Notes: a model not told the origin generated them from the letters alone. Counted from the stretch's first letter, positions 1 to 12,096 are shown. The stretch is DNA of 64,000 nt from Sequoia sempervirens (GCA_007258455.2 VDFB02000001.1:17232162-17296161); one strand, 5' to 3'. Translations and numbers: made by a program.

Positions 1-34
1 TTTTAAGTCGCAATTAATAAATTTTTTTGCAGAT

Positions 35-2311
35 TTATGCTTCTATATCACATACCTTCCTTGGCTTGGTGGTGTCTTTCCTTTTTCTTTTCATCCTTCT
101 CCTTTCCGCCTGACACCAGGTCCTTCCACTCCCTATGGAATCATAGGGGATGCTCATAATTTTGTTCTTCTCTAAATGTGACCTATATTGGTCCCTGCAT
201 ACTTTAAATAGGTACAAACTTTTTTAAGGACCTTGGTTGGTTGAATGTTTATCACCAAACAACACAACTAAGCGGTTAATGAGCTCATCTTTTAAATCTT
301 CATTTTGGGCATTCCATTTGTTATGCATTATGGGCCTGAAGAGCTCCAATGTAATATCACTTAGATGTTTATAAAAAACATCATTTCCTACAAAATGATC
401 ATGGGATCAATAGTCTAAAAAGAGAAATCAATAAGTAAATTTCAATTGGATTATATAGAATAATAATTAAAACATTTTAATTAACTTAGGACCTTCTCTA
501 TCTTTATGGGAACGAAATCCTCGGTCACCACAAGTGTGACCGACAATCTTCCCATATTAGTAATACAAGAAGATCCAGGAAATGCTGCTAAAACATCACC
601 AGTACCAGTGGCCTCTACATCCCTAGGTACATGTCCTGATGCATCTTCTAGTATGTGTTCGCTGCCAGACGGTGCGTTAATAGATGTCGGCATGGTATGT
701 GTTGCCAACATTTTAAATGACAATATAGGCATGGATAATCGGGTCAGATAATGTGATGTATGTGTAGGAAGATCAGGATGGACACTTGTACCAACCCTTA
801 CTCTCGGGAAGCACTTACAGTACACTGATCATGGCCAGGAGCATCATGAGGAGGCAAATAACCCTATAAAAACAACACATATTTTAGTTCATGACATAAA
901 AGAGTACAAAATATAAAACCTAGAATGAACTTATGTTATAGTTAAAGACATCATGATAGCTTACTTGCAAGTTTTGTAATCTCTCTATCAATACTTTAAC
1001 CCTCTCTTTTATCTCGTCTATTTGAGGCATTTTGAACATCAACTGAGTCATTTCTTCATTGCATATTTTCATGAGCTTCTTTATTGTATCGAAAGAGTTT
1101 GTTGAATAAGCCATGTCATCATGAGAAAATTTTGACTGCACCTCACTATGGATGCTCTCCTCTATTGTTGGTGCCTTTCCCCGATCAGTCGACTGCAACA
1201 AGAATATTAAAAACATTATCAAAATTAACCCAAAAAACTTATGAAAAAAATATAATAATAAAACATTTTTCTCATATCTAATTTGTACAATTACAACGAG
1301 GTAAACCTATCAAGTAGAAGAGCCTAAAGATACATCGCGATCTATGCTTTGGGCTAGAGCCTTCTCTGTACGATCAATGTCCCCCTATGACAAAAATTAA
1401 ATATAAAAAAACATTACCAAAATGAAACCAATAGACTTATGTAAAAAAACATAAGAATAAAATGGTATATTGGAGTCATTAATTGAAGGTTGGGTATAAT
1501 GGTACATAGTATGTACCACCCCCATAGTAACTGTTTTTGTAACTAAGCGATTAAAATTGTAATCAATTAGCAACTCTTCCCCTATAGTTATTGATTTTAT
1601 CGCACATACGAATACACAGTTTCCCTTGTGCACCTCGAATATGCAATTGGGTTGCTTATTTGTTGACCCAGGTCATGTACTATTTATAAACCCCACAATA
1701 TTCCCTGATGCTTTTGGCCTTCCGTCAATGTACATAGACACTCCTTTATTTTGATCCTTATCTTTTACTTGTATATAATTTGTTGATAGTGCATACCTAC
1801 GCATACTTCGTGTATATCAACCCAGTTGCATCCAATGTTTGTAACTGTAATAGGGTCCAACATACTTCATCAATTTAGTAACTTTGTTGTAACAAACCTT
1901 TATGCCATCCATGCAAAATAAGCCCAAACCATGTAATGACGATGGTGCTATGTGATATATCCTCTCATTGACACAAAAATTGGTGTTTATTGGAGGAAGT
2001 TCCTTGGGTACCCATTGTTTCCATAGATGTTTGTACCTCAAGGGCACCTCGACATCACCTATGCTCTCATCATCATAAGAACATGACCCCCCTTCAACAA
2101 GAAAAAAATCCATGCGTTTACAAAATTTTCTTCTAATCTTTTGACCTCTAGTTGATCTCCTCTTGGACATACATGTCTCGCTTTCCTCTTCTCTTCCTGA
2201 ATTTCCCTCGCTTGAGGAAGACAGATCTGACAAATACCTATTTGGTGGTACCTGCACTCGTAAGGATGTTGGATGAAGTTCTTTCATGGTGATGTGATCC
2301 CAAAGTGACAT
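35..2311 (-). pseudogene. SET-domain protein pseudogene, at least four exons
   Basis: The first exon runs from ATG at 2311 and encodes a basic/serine-rich N-terminus. A SET domain follows, with the start motif SSLHGLGLF, a YVGP segment, then GFINST and the catalytic-core end GEELLIDYN. Within this continuous frame two TGA codons interrupt the domain, near 1838 and near 1675; both fit single transitions from Trp or Arg codons. Later exons have good splice signals: acceptor ttgcag before 1195, exon about 964-1195 encoding a helical, Lys/Glu-rich segment, and donor CAA/gtaagc. An exon near 490-830 ends GAG-AAG/gtcc. A last exon lies at about 50-414, after acceptor tttttag, with a very basic end. 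SET proteins methylate histone or other lysines. The other exons match no domain I know; a transposon-associated origin is possible. Two stops, plus another in the last exon, make it a pseudogene unless the reading is wrong. Confidence 0.65.
1397..2000 (-). other. SET methyltransferase domain (within the pseudogene)
   Basis: Read on the minus strand, the domain begins with ERIYHIAPSSLHGLGLF, passes through KYVGPYYSYKHWMQL and GNIVGFINST, and ends at ITIGEELLIDYNFNR. These correspond to the SET-N glycine-rich strand, the asparagine-containing cofactor-site region, and the C-terminal GEELxxDYN motif. The segment is in one frame without indels, which argues for relatively recent inactivation. 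Confidence 0.65.
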
Positions 2312-2329
2312 TATGATTAATCTATCATT

Positions 2330-3690
2330 TCATCGCTAGAATTTCACAGGTTATAAGGTAATCAAGTCTTGATAGATTGCAAGTTATTGTTACTACCATC
2401 CAAATGTGTCCATCACAAATCAAATCTACTTAGCGTTTTAACTCCCAAACTTTGTAACAAGTGTTAAATGTGACTATGGTCCACCAGTTACACAACCAAG
2501 GCCTAAAATGTATTCTCTAATTGTAATCAAAGGACTTTTTCTCTTCATTCAAGTAAATAAACTTGAAGGGAAACACCACCAAGTGGTTTATTGGACACCT
2601 ACATGACTAAAAATAGCAGCAAATTTACATTTAATTTCCATATGTCTAAGTGGTTAACGGGGAGGGAGTGTGTACTAGGCCTGATTAAGTCATCATAAGT
2701 TTACGCTTTGGCAATAATTTTTGTTTAAGTCATATTAAATCTTCCTATGTCTAATTGCTAGGAGATTTTTGGTATGTTCTAAGGTAGGATGATTGATGAA
2801 AGAGCCCAAAGACTAGCCTTTCTCCATGGTATCCAGGTACACATAGCAGCAGTCTTCTCTTATACAATTGGACATGATTTAAAGAACTTAGCTAGGAATT
2901 ATTCATTTAACCTAAGGTTTTCTCATAATGCCATCATTGGAAAAGTATGATCAAATTCTTCTATTATGAAGAATTGGTCTATGTGCCTCTAGTAATCATT
3001 ATAAATGTTTGTAAGGATAAAATGACTAATTGCATCAAGTAGGAGAGAATCAACTTTGAGTTCTTAAAAGATTATATTCCTGTAATCATAATTTTTAAGG
3101 GTTGTGTGTGGAGGAGGTTATCACTACCAAGAAAGGAGGAGACCTTTCCTTGTATTCTTTTATAATTTTCATTATTCTTATTTATTTTACACCTACATTT
3201 ACAAATACACATACATATGCATTTCCTATTTTCATTTATTTCTCAGGTAGTTTAATAGTTTGATTGATTTCATATTATATGTGTTGAAGACTTTAGAATT
3301 TCAATTACATTAATTTATGGATATTTTATATCTTAACACTACAAAACCATATGCTCTTTGCATTTACACTTGCATTTAGAAATACACATTTATATACATA
3401 GATATAGATTTCTTTAATGATATGTTGCATTTATTGTTCTAGGAGAGCATCCAGTAATTGCATTTACATTTACATTTAAAAATACATATGCATATATATA
3501 TGTGTGTGTGTGTGTGTATGTGTATGCATATCATTTATATTCAGTGTTCAGAAACAACCCATTAGGTCTGCACATGGATAAAAATTTATAAAATCATATC
3601 TCCCATACATTTTTTGTTGAAACCTACACCCTATTCATACATCCTACAATTACAATAGTATCCATGTGGCCTCTTACACAAGCTACACTA
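2330..3690. other. AT-rich spacer without recognisable gene
   Basis: No coding signal. It contains a TG dinucleotide run at about 3490-3524 flanked by TA steps. Short A/T-rich phrases built on gcatttaca and aaatacacat recur between 3190 and 3490. Confidence 0.5.
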
Positions 3691-3749
3691 ATCACAAAAA
3701 GTGTAAGAGCCACTTTATATCATGTTTGGACTACAAAACCTTGAAAAAT

Positions 3750-4375
3750 AGGGTAACTAAGACTATGATTTGTTGGTGAGCTGTATGGACAAAATCATTA
3801 GCACCAACTCAGTCTTGGAGTCTTTTGAAAGAGAATCGAATCAAGTGGCAGTTAAGTACAAACCTTATAATGTCAAGGTGAATGAGGTGATCAATTTTGA
3901 TTGGCCAACTGATGAAGAGTACAAGGTGGTCCAATTGGCTGGTGACACGTGTGCTTTCTAGCCTGATGCTTGTTTGCTCCTCATTTTTCTATAAGAAGAA
4001 TTTCAAGGCCAGAAGTACAGGTTAGCAAGTTAGATATTTTTGGTCGAGTCTAGATGAAGTTGCAGAGCAAATTGTAAAGTCTGGTGGTTTTAGAGAAAAT
4101 GCAATTTAGGTTTTGAGTCATTCTGTAGTAGGTTTTGAATTCATGGGGATTTGATGTTTTATGAAAGTACTGGTATTTGAATTGATATGATTAATTCAAA
4201 CTCATGTCTCTCCATTGTACAAGCATATCTAAATTTTGAATAAAATGATCAAGGGTTGTTTTGTTCATCTCACTGTTGTGGTATGTATGATTCTTATTTT
4301 AGGTTTAATTCAAGGAATTAATTAAAATACTTGAATGGGATTATAGGTGGATATGTTCTGTATAAGCTATTTTAT
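3750..4375 (+). mobile_element. Family A retroelement, 3' end copy 1 (deleted)
   Basis: The short frame at 3770-3961 matches the C-terminus of the long plus-strand frame at 28,690-28,900: both carry the motif MDKII, then LESFER and FDWPT-EEY. The non-coding DNA after it, to about 4375, matches 29,150-29,575, sharing phrases such as atttcaaggccagaagta and tctctccattgtaca. Compared with copy 2, the end of the coding region and about 250-300 bp of the following DNA are missing. The join has GGTG-type microhomology, so the last residues of the open frame come from normally non-coding DNA. It is a decayed fragment with no function of its own. Confidence 0.6.
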
Positions 4376-4534
4376 TTTTTCTATCTTAGCTTATACCATT
4401 TTACGAGAATGGGGTTGCCAATGTACGAGAAGAACTTTGGAAACTAGGCATGAAAATTGAAGGTTAAAGAGAATGGGGGTTCCAAACTTACAGTACTCAT
4501 TGCCCCTTGGTCGTCAATTTTCCATGAGTGCCCT

Positions 4535-4797
4535 CAACCTCATCCTCGGTGTTGGTATTGACCTTGTTTTCACTCCTCCAAACTCTTCCTTGGGGCTGAT
4601 ATTGACCTTGTTTTCACTCATCCAAACTCTTCATCGGTGCTGGTATTGACCTTGTTTTAGCTCCAATCTCTTCCTCGGCGCTAGTATTGACCTTGTTTTC
4701 ACTCCTCCAAACTCTTCCTCAGTGCTGGCATTGAACTTGTTTTCACTACTCCAAACTCTTCCTCAGCGCTGGCATTGACCTTTCACTTCTCCAATTT
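4535..4797. repeat. Minisatellite, about 44-bp unit, five to six copies
   Basis: Imperfect tandem units each read roughly gctggtattgaccttg followed by ttttcactcctccaaactc and ttcctcgg. Units differ by point changes and one is shorter (the ttttagctccaatc unit). No coding function is visible. Confidence 0.75.
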
Positions 4798-4859
4798 GAC
4801 TAGCTACAACCTGGTTTCGTTAGCTTTTACAAGATGTTAATTAAGTTCAAAATTTTGGC

Positions 4860-5090
4860 GCCATTTAGCTAGGTTTTAATATTCTACAATATAGTTAAGT
4901 ATATATTAGCTATATTTTACATAATAAATAATATAATTATTCAACTTATCATAATTAGATAGTATATTCTTTAACAAAATTATTATAATTAATAATTAAT
5001 AATAAGTATATTGTTATATAATACAAAATATAATTAATATAATATATATTTAATATAATAGTAATATATATTAATATGAGAGAGAGAAAC
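4860..5090. repeat. AT-rich low-complexity spacer
   Basis: Nearly pure A/T with TA and TAAT runs. It is followed by a short stretch of ordinary sequence and then the GA tract. Confidence 0.6.
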
Positions 5091-5224
5091 TAAATTTTGA
5101 TTGGTTGTTTCATGTCAACAATCCAAGGATGGCATGTGTCCTTGGGGAGTTATGCTCAAGGTAGCATACCATTTGATTAAAGATATGATAGTTCTCCTTT
5201 AAGACCTCTTCAATGTACCCATTG

Positions 5225-5985
5225 CACACTTAAGGAGACAAAGATAAATATATATAGGGAAGAAAATATAGAGAGAGAGGGATATAATGACAAACATATA
5301 AATAGAAAGGGAGACAAAGAGATAGAGAGGGGTAGAGAGATAAAGAGATAAGTATGAATAGATAGAGATATAGGGAGGGTGATTGATATATCTCTCCCTG
5401 TCGCTCCCACCTCTTCCCCCCCCTATCTATTGAGTTATCTCTCCCTCTCCCCCCTTTCTCTCTCATTCACTCCATCTCTCCCTTCATCTCTTCTACTCTA
5501 TATCTCTATCTCTATTTCTCTTTTTATCTCCCTCTTACTCCTCTTCTCCCTCTATCTATTGAGTTATCTCTCCCTCTTACTCCTCTCTATATACCCAAGA
5601 GTAATTAGGAGGTGGAGGGTGGGCTTAAGGGAGGGAGGGAGGAGAGAGTGGGAGAGGGTGAGAGTGGTGAGAGGGTGGGAGAGAGGTGTAAAGAGTGGGA
5701 GAAGTGGGAAGTGGGAAGAGTGGGAAAAGCCGGGAGAGAGATTGGGAGAGGAAGGAGAGTAAGAGGGGAGTAGAGATTAAGAGGGAGTGGGAGGGGAGGT
5801 GTGAGGAGGGTGGGAGAGTTGGAGAAGAGAGAGGGACAGAGGGAGGAAGAAAGTGGGAGGAGAATGGGATGGGGAGTGGGAGGGAGGTAGGAAGAGGTGG
5901 GAGAGTGGGAGAGTGAGAGAGAATCTGCGAGAAGTGGGAAGTGGGAGATAGGGAGGAAGTAGGAGAGTGGGAAGAGTGGGAGAGT
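5225..5985. repeat. Purine/pyrimidine tracts with strand switches
   Basis: The + strand is GA-rich at 5230-5390, switches to CT-rich at 5390-5595, and back to GA-rich at 5605-5985, with gagagtgggag units in the last part. Apparent reading frames here consist of Ser/Leu/Pro or Arg/Glu/Gly repeats and come from the low complexity. Confidence 0.8.
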
Positions 5986-6535
5986 GAAAGTGTGTGGCTA
6001 AATGGGGTTCTATACATGAGTATTTGTAGAGGAGAATTGTATCTCTATTTTGAATTATTATAAACGTTGTTTCTATGTAGTAGTTTTTAAATTCATTTTG
6101 TTGTTATACTCTATAATTGGTAGTTTATATATTATACTTTCTCTATACATGATATTTAGCAAGATTGGGGACACTAATAGAACCTTCACTTATTTTTAAA
6201 AAAAGACTAAGGAATGTATGAAATTTTGACAACATGAAAACCATGAAAATAAAAGTGAAAATAAAAATTTAACATAGTAAAAATGGCCAATCATGTGCCA
6301 AAAATGAAAAGAACCATTTTTTGTTACTCTAATATTTCAACCACATACTAAATTACCAAGTGCATTTTATAAATGTATCATGCAATTGAGCACAATATTG
6401 GGAATCAATGTGAATGATTCTCATCAAGAAATTAGACAAGCTTTGAGATTGAAGGACCCAAGCTCTTTGTAGGTTTTCAATGAAGATTTAATTAGCCACT
6501 AATAGGAACAATAAGAAAATAGATAGATTTGAAAA
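5983..6535 (+). repeat. Left arm of the large inverted repeat
   Basis: About 550 bp, pairing with 12,097-12,660 with scattered substitutions and small indels. The inner part, from caattgagcacaatattg on, occurs a third time in direct orientation at about 7415-7570. Confidence 0.7.
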
Positions 6536-6699
6536 TAAGATTCAACTATTGGTCCATTTTTGTTCAATATAAGTTGTATTTTAAATCATTATGTTTGTTT
6601 TTATAACAACAAATAGATTTTTTGTGTTCAACTATTAGTCCATATGTGTTGTTTTATAAAATAGAACACTTAGAACAAAACTTTGAAGTTCCATCACTA

Positions 6700-7275
6700 C
6701 CCATAACCCTAAACCCTAAACCATTAACCCTTAACCCTTAAAACCCAAACCCTTAAACCCTCTACCCTCTCTCTCTCAAGTTTCTCCCTCCTAACCCCTC
6801 TCCCTATCTCAAGTCTCTCCCTCCTACCCCTTCTCCCTCTCTTAGGTCTTTCTCTTACTCACTCACTCCCTCTCTTAGGTCTTTATCTCTCCCACTCCCT
6901 CCCTCTCTCTATCTCTCTCAACTATCTTCAATATCCTACCCCATCTCCCTCTCTTAGGTCTCTCTCTCACTCACTCACTCCCTCTAGATCTCTATCCCCT
7001 CCACCCTTAACCTTAAACCCTTAAACCATCTACCCTCTACCATTAACACTCCCTCTCTCTATCTCTCTCCCACTCCCTCCCTCTCTCTCTCTCAAGTCTC
7101 TCCCTCCTAGCACCACTCCCTCTCTAAGGTCTCTCTCTCACTCATTCACTCTATCTCAAATCCACCCTCTACCTCTTCTCCTCCTCCTCCTCTATCTCTC
7201 TCCTCCATGCCTTAGGCTCTAAACCCTTAAACCCTCTACCCCATATCTCTCTCCCCTCCCTCCCTCACCCTCTTT
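6700..7275. repeat. Telomere-like CCCTAAA block plus CT tract
   Basis: It starts with ataaccctaaaccctaaacc, then degrades into cccttaaaccc variants and long CT-rich DNA with tctctccctcc phrases. CCCTAAA is the C strand of the usual plant telomere repeat, so this is an interstitial telomere-like array. Confidence 0.75.
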
Positions 7276-7284
7276 CCATCTTCA

Positions 7285-7735
7285 ATCTTCATGATATGTT
7301 TCTTTGCCTTCTAATTTTTCATTTTAAATGAAAAAGCTTGGTTTTACACCTTATTTAAGTCATTTAATCCTTTATTTTTGTCTCCAATAGATTTATTTAA
7401 AACTATAGACACCATCCAATTGAGCACAATATTGGGAATCAATGTGAATGATTCTCATCAAGAAATTAGACAAGCTTTGAGATTAAAGGACCCAAGCTCT
7501 TTGTAGGTTTTCAATGAAGATTTAATTAGCCACTAATATGAACAATAAGAAAATAGATAAATGTGAAAATAAGATTCAACTATTGGTCCATTTTTGTTCA
7601 ATATAAGTTGTATTTTAAATCATTATGTGTTGTTTTTATAACAACAAATAGATTTTTTGTGTTCAACTATTAGTTCATATGTGTTGTTTTTATTAAATAG
7701 AACACTAAGAACAAAACTATGAAGTTCCATCACTA
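7285..7735. repeat. Second copy of the inner arm block
   Basis: The sequence at 7412-7735 repeats 6376-6705 in direct orientation, including the phrase around caactattggtccattttt. The preceding 7285-7395 block recurs inverted at about 8720-8840 and 9612-9690. Confidence 0.7.
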
Positions 7736-8105
7736 CCCATAACCCTAAACCCTAAACTGTTAACCCTTAACCCTTGAACTCCAAACCCTTAAACTTTCTA
7801 CCCTCTCTCTCTCTCAAGTCTCTCCCTCCTACCCCCTCTCCCTCTCTCAGGTCTCTCTCTCAAGTCTCTCCCTCCTACCTCCTCAACCATAAACCCTTCA
7901 ACATTCTATCCTCTACCCTCGACACTCTTACCCTCCCCCTTCCCCCTCCTAATTCTCTCTCTCTCTCTCAAGGGGAGAGACTTGAGAGAGAGAGAGAGAG
8001 GGAGGGAGTGGGAGAGAGATAAATGAAGGGAGGGTTAAGGGTAGAGGGTAGAGGGTTTATTAAGGAGTTAAGGGTTTAGGGTTTAGGGTTAAGAGGAGAG
8101 AGATA
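7735..8105. repeat. Telomere-like arrays flanking a CT/GA hairpin
   Basis: CCCTAAA-type repeats and CT-rich DNA lead to an 18-bp perfect inverted repeat at 7955-7972 and 7981-7998 (a CT run ending CAAG, and its complement). GA-rich DNA and TTTAGGG-type repeats at about 8035-8095 follow. The hairpin marks a local axis where the repeats turn over. Confidence 0.7.
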
Positions 8106-9090
8106 GAGGAGTGAGTGAGTGAGAGAGAGAGACCTAAAAGGGAGGAAAGGGGAATAGGATATTGAAGATAGCAGGGGAGAGGAGGGAGTTGGGAGAACAG
8201 AATAGAAAAGAGGGAGGGTTAAAGTCACGGGGTAGATGGTTAAGTGTTTATACCATTTGCTACCCCAATTGTTGTACAGATAGAACAATAGTTTTCACTA
8301 TGATAAAAATACTTGTTTAAATGGGTGTCTTATTTTATTAAACGAGCATTTTATTTTATAAATGACACAATTATAGTGAATAGTTATGATATTTTATTTG
8401 AGACAAAAATAATTATTTCACTTCTTTGTGAAATATGTCACTTCTTTATGAGTTATGAGGAAGGAGAGAGAATGGTTATCCATGAATCTTGGCTCACACC
8501 TAAGCAGGTTGATCATTGCACTAAGATGGCGCATATTCAATCAAAAGTTGAAATTCATAAAACTCAGACTAAAAGAGTGGAATATCTAGGTCTTTAGAAA
8601 CCTTTCAAAGAAAGGATATCCTTGAAAGTAGAATGGCTACGATCCAAAAAGACCTCTCAAATGATTTTTCTTACATCCTAATAGAAGAAGAGAGGAATCT
8701 CATAATTCAATTGGATGGTGTCTATAGTTTTAAATAAATCTATTGGAGACAAAAATCAAGGATTAAATGACCTAAATAAGGTGTAAAACCAATTTTTTTT
8801 ATTTAAAATGCAAAATTAGAAGGCAAAGAAACATAATATGAGGCCCGAGAAGATGGAAAGAGGAAAGAGAGTGAGAGAGAGGGAGTGAGTGAGTGAGAGA
8901 GAGACCTAGAGGGAGAGGGGGTGGGATAGTGAGAGATGGTGAGAGATAGAGATAGGGAGGGAGTGGGAGAGAGAAAAAGACCTAAGAGAGGGAGTGAGTG
9001 AGTGAGAGAAAGAACCTAAGAGGGGGTAGAGGGAGAGGGTAGGAGGGAGAGACTTGAGAGAGAGAGAGAGGGTAGAGGGTTTAAGGGTTA
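8105..9090. other. GA-rich blocks with intervening non-coding DNA
   Basis: GA-rich stretches occupy 8100-8215 and 8865-9075. Between them, 8290-8740 is ordinary AT-rich sequence with a 94-codon frame at 8313-8597 that resembles no family I know, so I do not call it a gene. Confidence 0.45.
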
Positions 9091-9612
9091 AGAGGTTATG
9101 GGTAGTGATGGAACTAAAGTTTGTGCGAGGTGTTCTGTTACATAAAATGCAGCAATGACTAATAGTTGAACACAAAAAATCTATTTGTTGTTATAAAAAA
9201 AACACATAATGATTTAAAATACAACTTATATTGAACAAAAATGGAGCAATAGTTGAACACTTTAACTTTTTGAAAATCCTTCACATTTAATGGGAAAATA
9301 CATGTTATTTATTGTGCTCACCTTTTATATTTGTAATAGGAAAAAGTATTAATATAAAATTATTAAATGCTTGTACTAATGGAACTTCAAATTTCGTTCC
9401 TAATGTTTCACTCATGCCCTACCTTATGTCACTGGTATTTCATGGTGTTGGAAAAAATTTTAGGTTGGGGTTTTAGCTTTGTCTTCATCTTAAACCCTTG
9501 TGTTCACGTAATTCCTTGGTCGGGATCTATTTCACCATTACATTTTTTGAAGAGTTTTAAAAACATCTTATGCCCATTATTCCGTCTAGGCCTAGTCTCT
9601 TTGGTCTTAATC
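9090..9612. repeat. Direct repeat block, copy 1
   Basis: Repeated at 9955-10,478, including ttcctaatgtttcactcat and atttcatggtgttgga, with a GA-rich and TTTAGGG-type spacer between the copies. The first part (to about 9245) is the inverse of 6541-6680. Confidence 0.75.
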
Positions 9613-9955
9613 AAGGATTAAATGACTTAAATAAGTTGTAAAACCAAGTTTTTTCATTTAAAATGCAAAATTAGAAGGCAAAGAAACATAATATGAAGAT
9701 TGAAGATGGAAAGAGGGAAAGAGGGAGTGAGAGAGAGGGAGTGAGTGAGTGAGAGAGAGACCCTAAGAGAGGGAGAGGGTAGGATATTGAAGATAGTTGA
9801 GAGATGAGAGAGGGGAGGAGTGGGAGAGAGAAAGACCACAAGAGGAGTGAATAAATTGAGACAAAAGACCTAAGAGGGAGAAGGGAGTAGGAGAGAGAGA
9901 GAGGGGGTAGGAGGAGACTTGAGAGAGAGAGAGAGGGTAGATGGTTTAGGGTTAA
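9612..9955. repeat. GA-rich spacer between the direct repeats
   Basis: It contains the aaattagaaggcaaagaaac block seen also at about 8815 and, inverted, at 7300. GA-rich DNA and a gggtttaggg-type end follow. Confidence 0.6.
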
Positions 9956-10478
9956 GGGTTATGAGTAGTGATGGAACTTCAAAGTTTTGTTAAGTTACAT
10001 TTTTATAAAACAACACATGGACTAATAGTTGAACACAAAAAATCTATTTATTTGTTATAAAAAACAACACATAATGATTTAAAAATACAACATGATGAAC
10101 AAAAATGGAGCAATAGTTGAACACTTTGCTTTTTTGAAAATCCTTCAAATTTAATGGGAAAATACATATTTATTTATTGTGCTCACCTTTTTATATTTGT
10201 AATACAGGACAAACTATTAATATAAAATTATCCAATGCTTGTACTGATAGAACTTCAAATTTTGTTCCTAATGTTTCACTCATGCCCTACCTTATGTCAC
10301 TGGTATTTCATGGTGTTGGAAAATTTCTTAGGGTTGGGGTTTTAGCTTTGTCTTCATCTTAAACCCTTGTGTTCACGTAATGCCTTGGTCGGGATCTATT
10401 TCATCGTTACCTTTTTTGAAGGGTTTTAAAAACATCTTATGCCCATCGTTCTATCTAGGCCTAGTCCCTTTGGTCTTA
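9955..10478. repeat. Direct repeat block, copy 2
   Basis: Near-identical counterpart of 9090-9612. The open frames in the two copies are shadows of the same repeat and carry no recognisable protein. Confidence 0.75.
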
Positions 10479-10554
10479 ATATTTTATTTCCTCCACAGGT
10501 TTTATTTTCCTAAGTCCTGGTTGGCCCTATGCTGAACAATTTTAAAAAAACTTA

Positions 10555-10790
10555 TGTCGTTGTTTTCCATCCACCTAGCAATGTCCCCTTTCCCTTTAAT
10601 AAATGTTTTATTTTTCAGAAGGATGAAATTCGCACTGTCGTCAATCAAAATTCCTTCAAGATCAATGGTTGCTTGCCATCCCGTGATTGGGAATTGTAGG
10701 ATGGTGATATCGCGGGTGGGCAACATGTGTCCCATCTATGGTTCAAATTTTTGCAACTGTTCATCAACTGTCCTTTGATCTGAGTCATTC
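10555..10790. repeat. Dyad/G-box module repeat, copy 1
   Basis: A repeat unit with ccatcccgtgattgggaatt, then a ggatggtgatatcgcggg half, then a caacatgtgtccc G-box-like core. It is repeated at 10,870-11,095 and, more diverged, at 23.8-24.8 kb. Confidence 0.65.
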
Positions 10791-10869
10791 CCCGCCATCC
10801 CACGATGGTGCTTTGGTTGATTGTGAAATCACGAGCAACTGCCATGTGGACTATACAAGGTGGGGCTCG

Positions 10870-11095
10870 AGGATATTTTCCATCCGCCTAGTAATGTCCC
10901 CTTTTCCTTTAATGAATTTTTTATTTTTCAGAAGGATGAAATTCACATTTCCATCAATCAAAATGCGTTCAAGATCAACAGTTGCCCGCCATCCTGTGAT
11001 AGGGAATTGTAGGATGGCGATATCACAGGCGGGCAACACATGCCCCATTTGGGGATCAAATTTGCATGACTATTCATCAACTGTCCTTTGATCAA
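10870..11095. repeat. Dyad/G-box module repeat, copy 2
   Basis: Same unit as 10,555-10,790, sharing ttttatttttcagaaggatg and the end ttcatcaactgtcctttgat. A third partial dyad (catcccacgatggtgctttg) lies between the copies. Confidence 0.65.
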
Positions 11096-11099
11096 ATTT

Positions 11100-12090
11100 A
11101 TAGGATTAAATCACACACATCATGATGTTTGCCAGGGGAGCTCAGTTGGAAGACATTCCTCAATCTAGTTGGTCATAATTTTCCTCTAAGAAGAAAGGCG
11201 ACAAGACCTTGCAGATGTCTTGTCGACTACCAGTGCATTTTGTTTAGTAGGTGTCTATGTTGCCTATCGGCAAGACCTCGGGGATAATAGAAATAATTTT
11301 GATTGATTTAATATTTTCTAAGTTCATTATTGATTTTAAATCTTATAAATATAATTATATATCTTTAATCAATATTATAATTCAAAAATAATAATGAATA
11401 TTGAACATCTTAGATTTTAGTATAACTTAAATATTAAAAAAATTAATGTATAAGTTTATAAAATATAATATATATTTTTTAAATGAATATTTAAAGATTA
11501 TTATATGTATTTAAAGATCCTTGAATTATCTTTTTAACTGTAAGAGTGTAGAGTTAATTTCATATAATTTATAACATCTTATCTTTTCAACAATTTTTTG
11601 GTATCCTGCATAAAAAAATTAAATAAAGTATCATGTTGTATACTCTTTATATGGAAAGTGCAGTGTTTTTTCATGGAGCTTAATAAGTTTTAATAATTTT
11701 TAGTCATTTTAAAGATTTTTATTTTTTTATAAAGATAGGTATATTTAGAATTTCGATGGCTTGTGTACAATTATGCGTATTCTTTTATTTATTATATTTT
11801 TTGCAATATCATGTTATTCTTGATTACTCACATTATTTGTTTGTCATTTTTATTTGTTTTGTTGAAAAATATTTTATCTTTACTTTACATCTATGATAAT
11901 TTCAAAATTATCAAATTTAAAAATTATAAAGAAAAACTTATTTTTATTAATCTCTTGAAGTACGTAGGTCCTAATATTTTTTAGATTAATAACTATCTAA
12001 ATAGCTATTTCTTTCCTTTATTTCTATAAATGTGTCTCATGTCTCTATTGAAATTTATGAGATGTGTATGTAATTCTTAGCACAACACTC
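11100..12090. other. AT-rich interior, no gene seen
   Basis: Strongly AT-rich after 11,290. The 73-codon frame at 11,763-11,984 is Ile/Leu/Phe-rich as expected from base composition and is not called. Confidence 0.5.
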
Positions 12091-12096
12091 TTAGAG

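Noticed and set aside
5379..6017. Overlapping open frames of 127-130 codons rich in Ser/Leu/Pro or Arg/Glu/Gly
   Set aside because: They lie wholly in GA/CT low-complexity DNA and are open on both strands, so they are composition artefacts.
8313..8597. 94-codon plus-strand frame (segment SYEEGERMVIHESW)
   Set aside because: No domain, no splice or promoter context, and it lies inside the repeated palindromic region.
10502..11048. Similar minus-strand frames in two copies (LQFPITGW phrase)
   Set aside because: The protein similarity follows from near-identical DNA repeats, not from selection on a protein; the diverged copy at 23.8 kb does not keep the frame.
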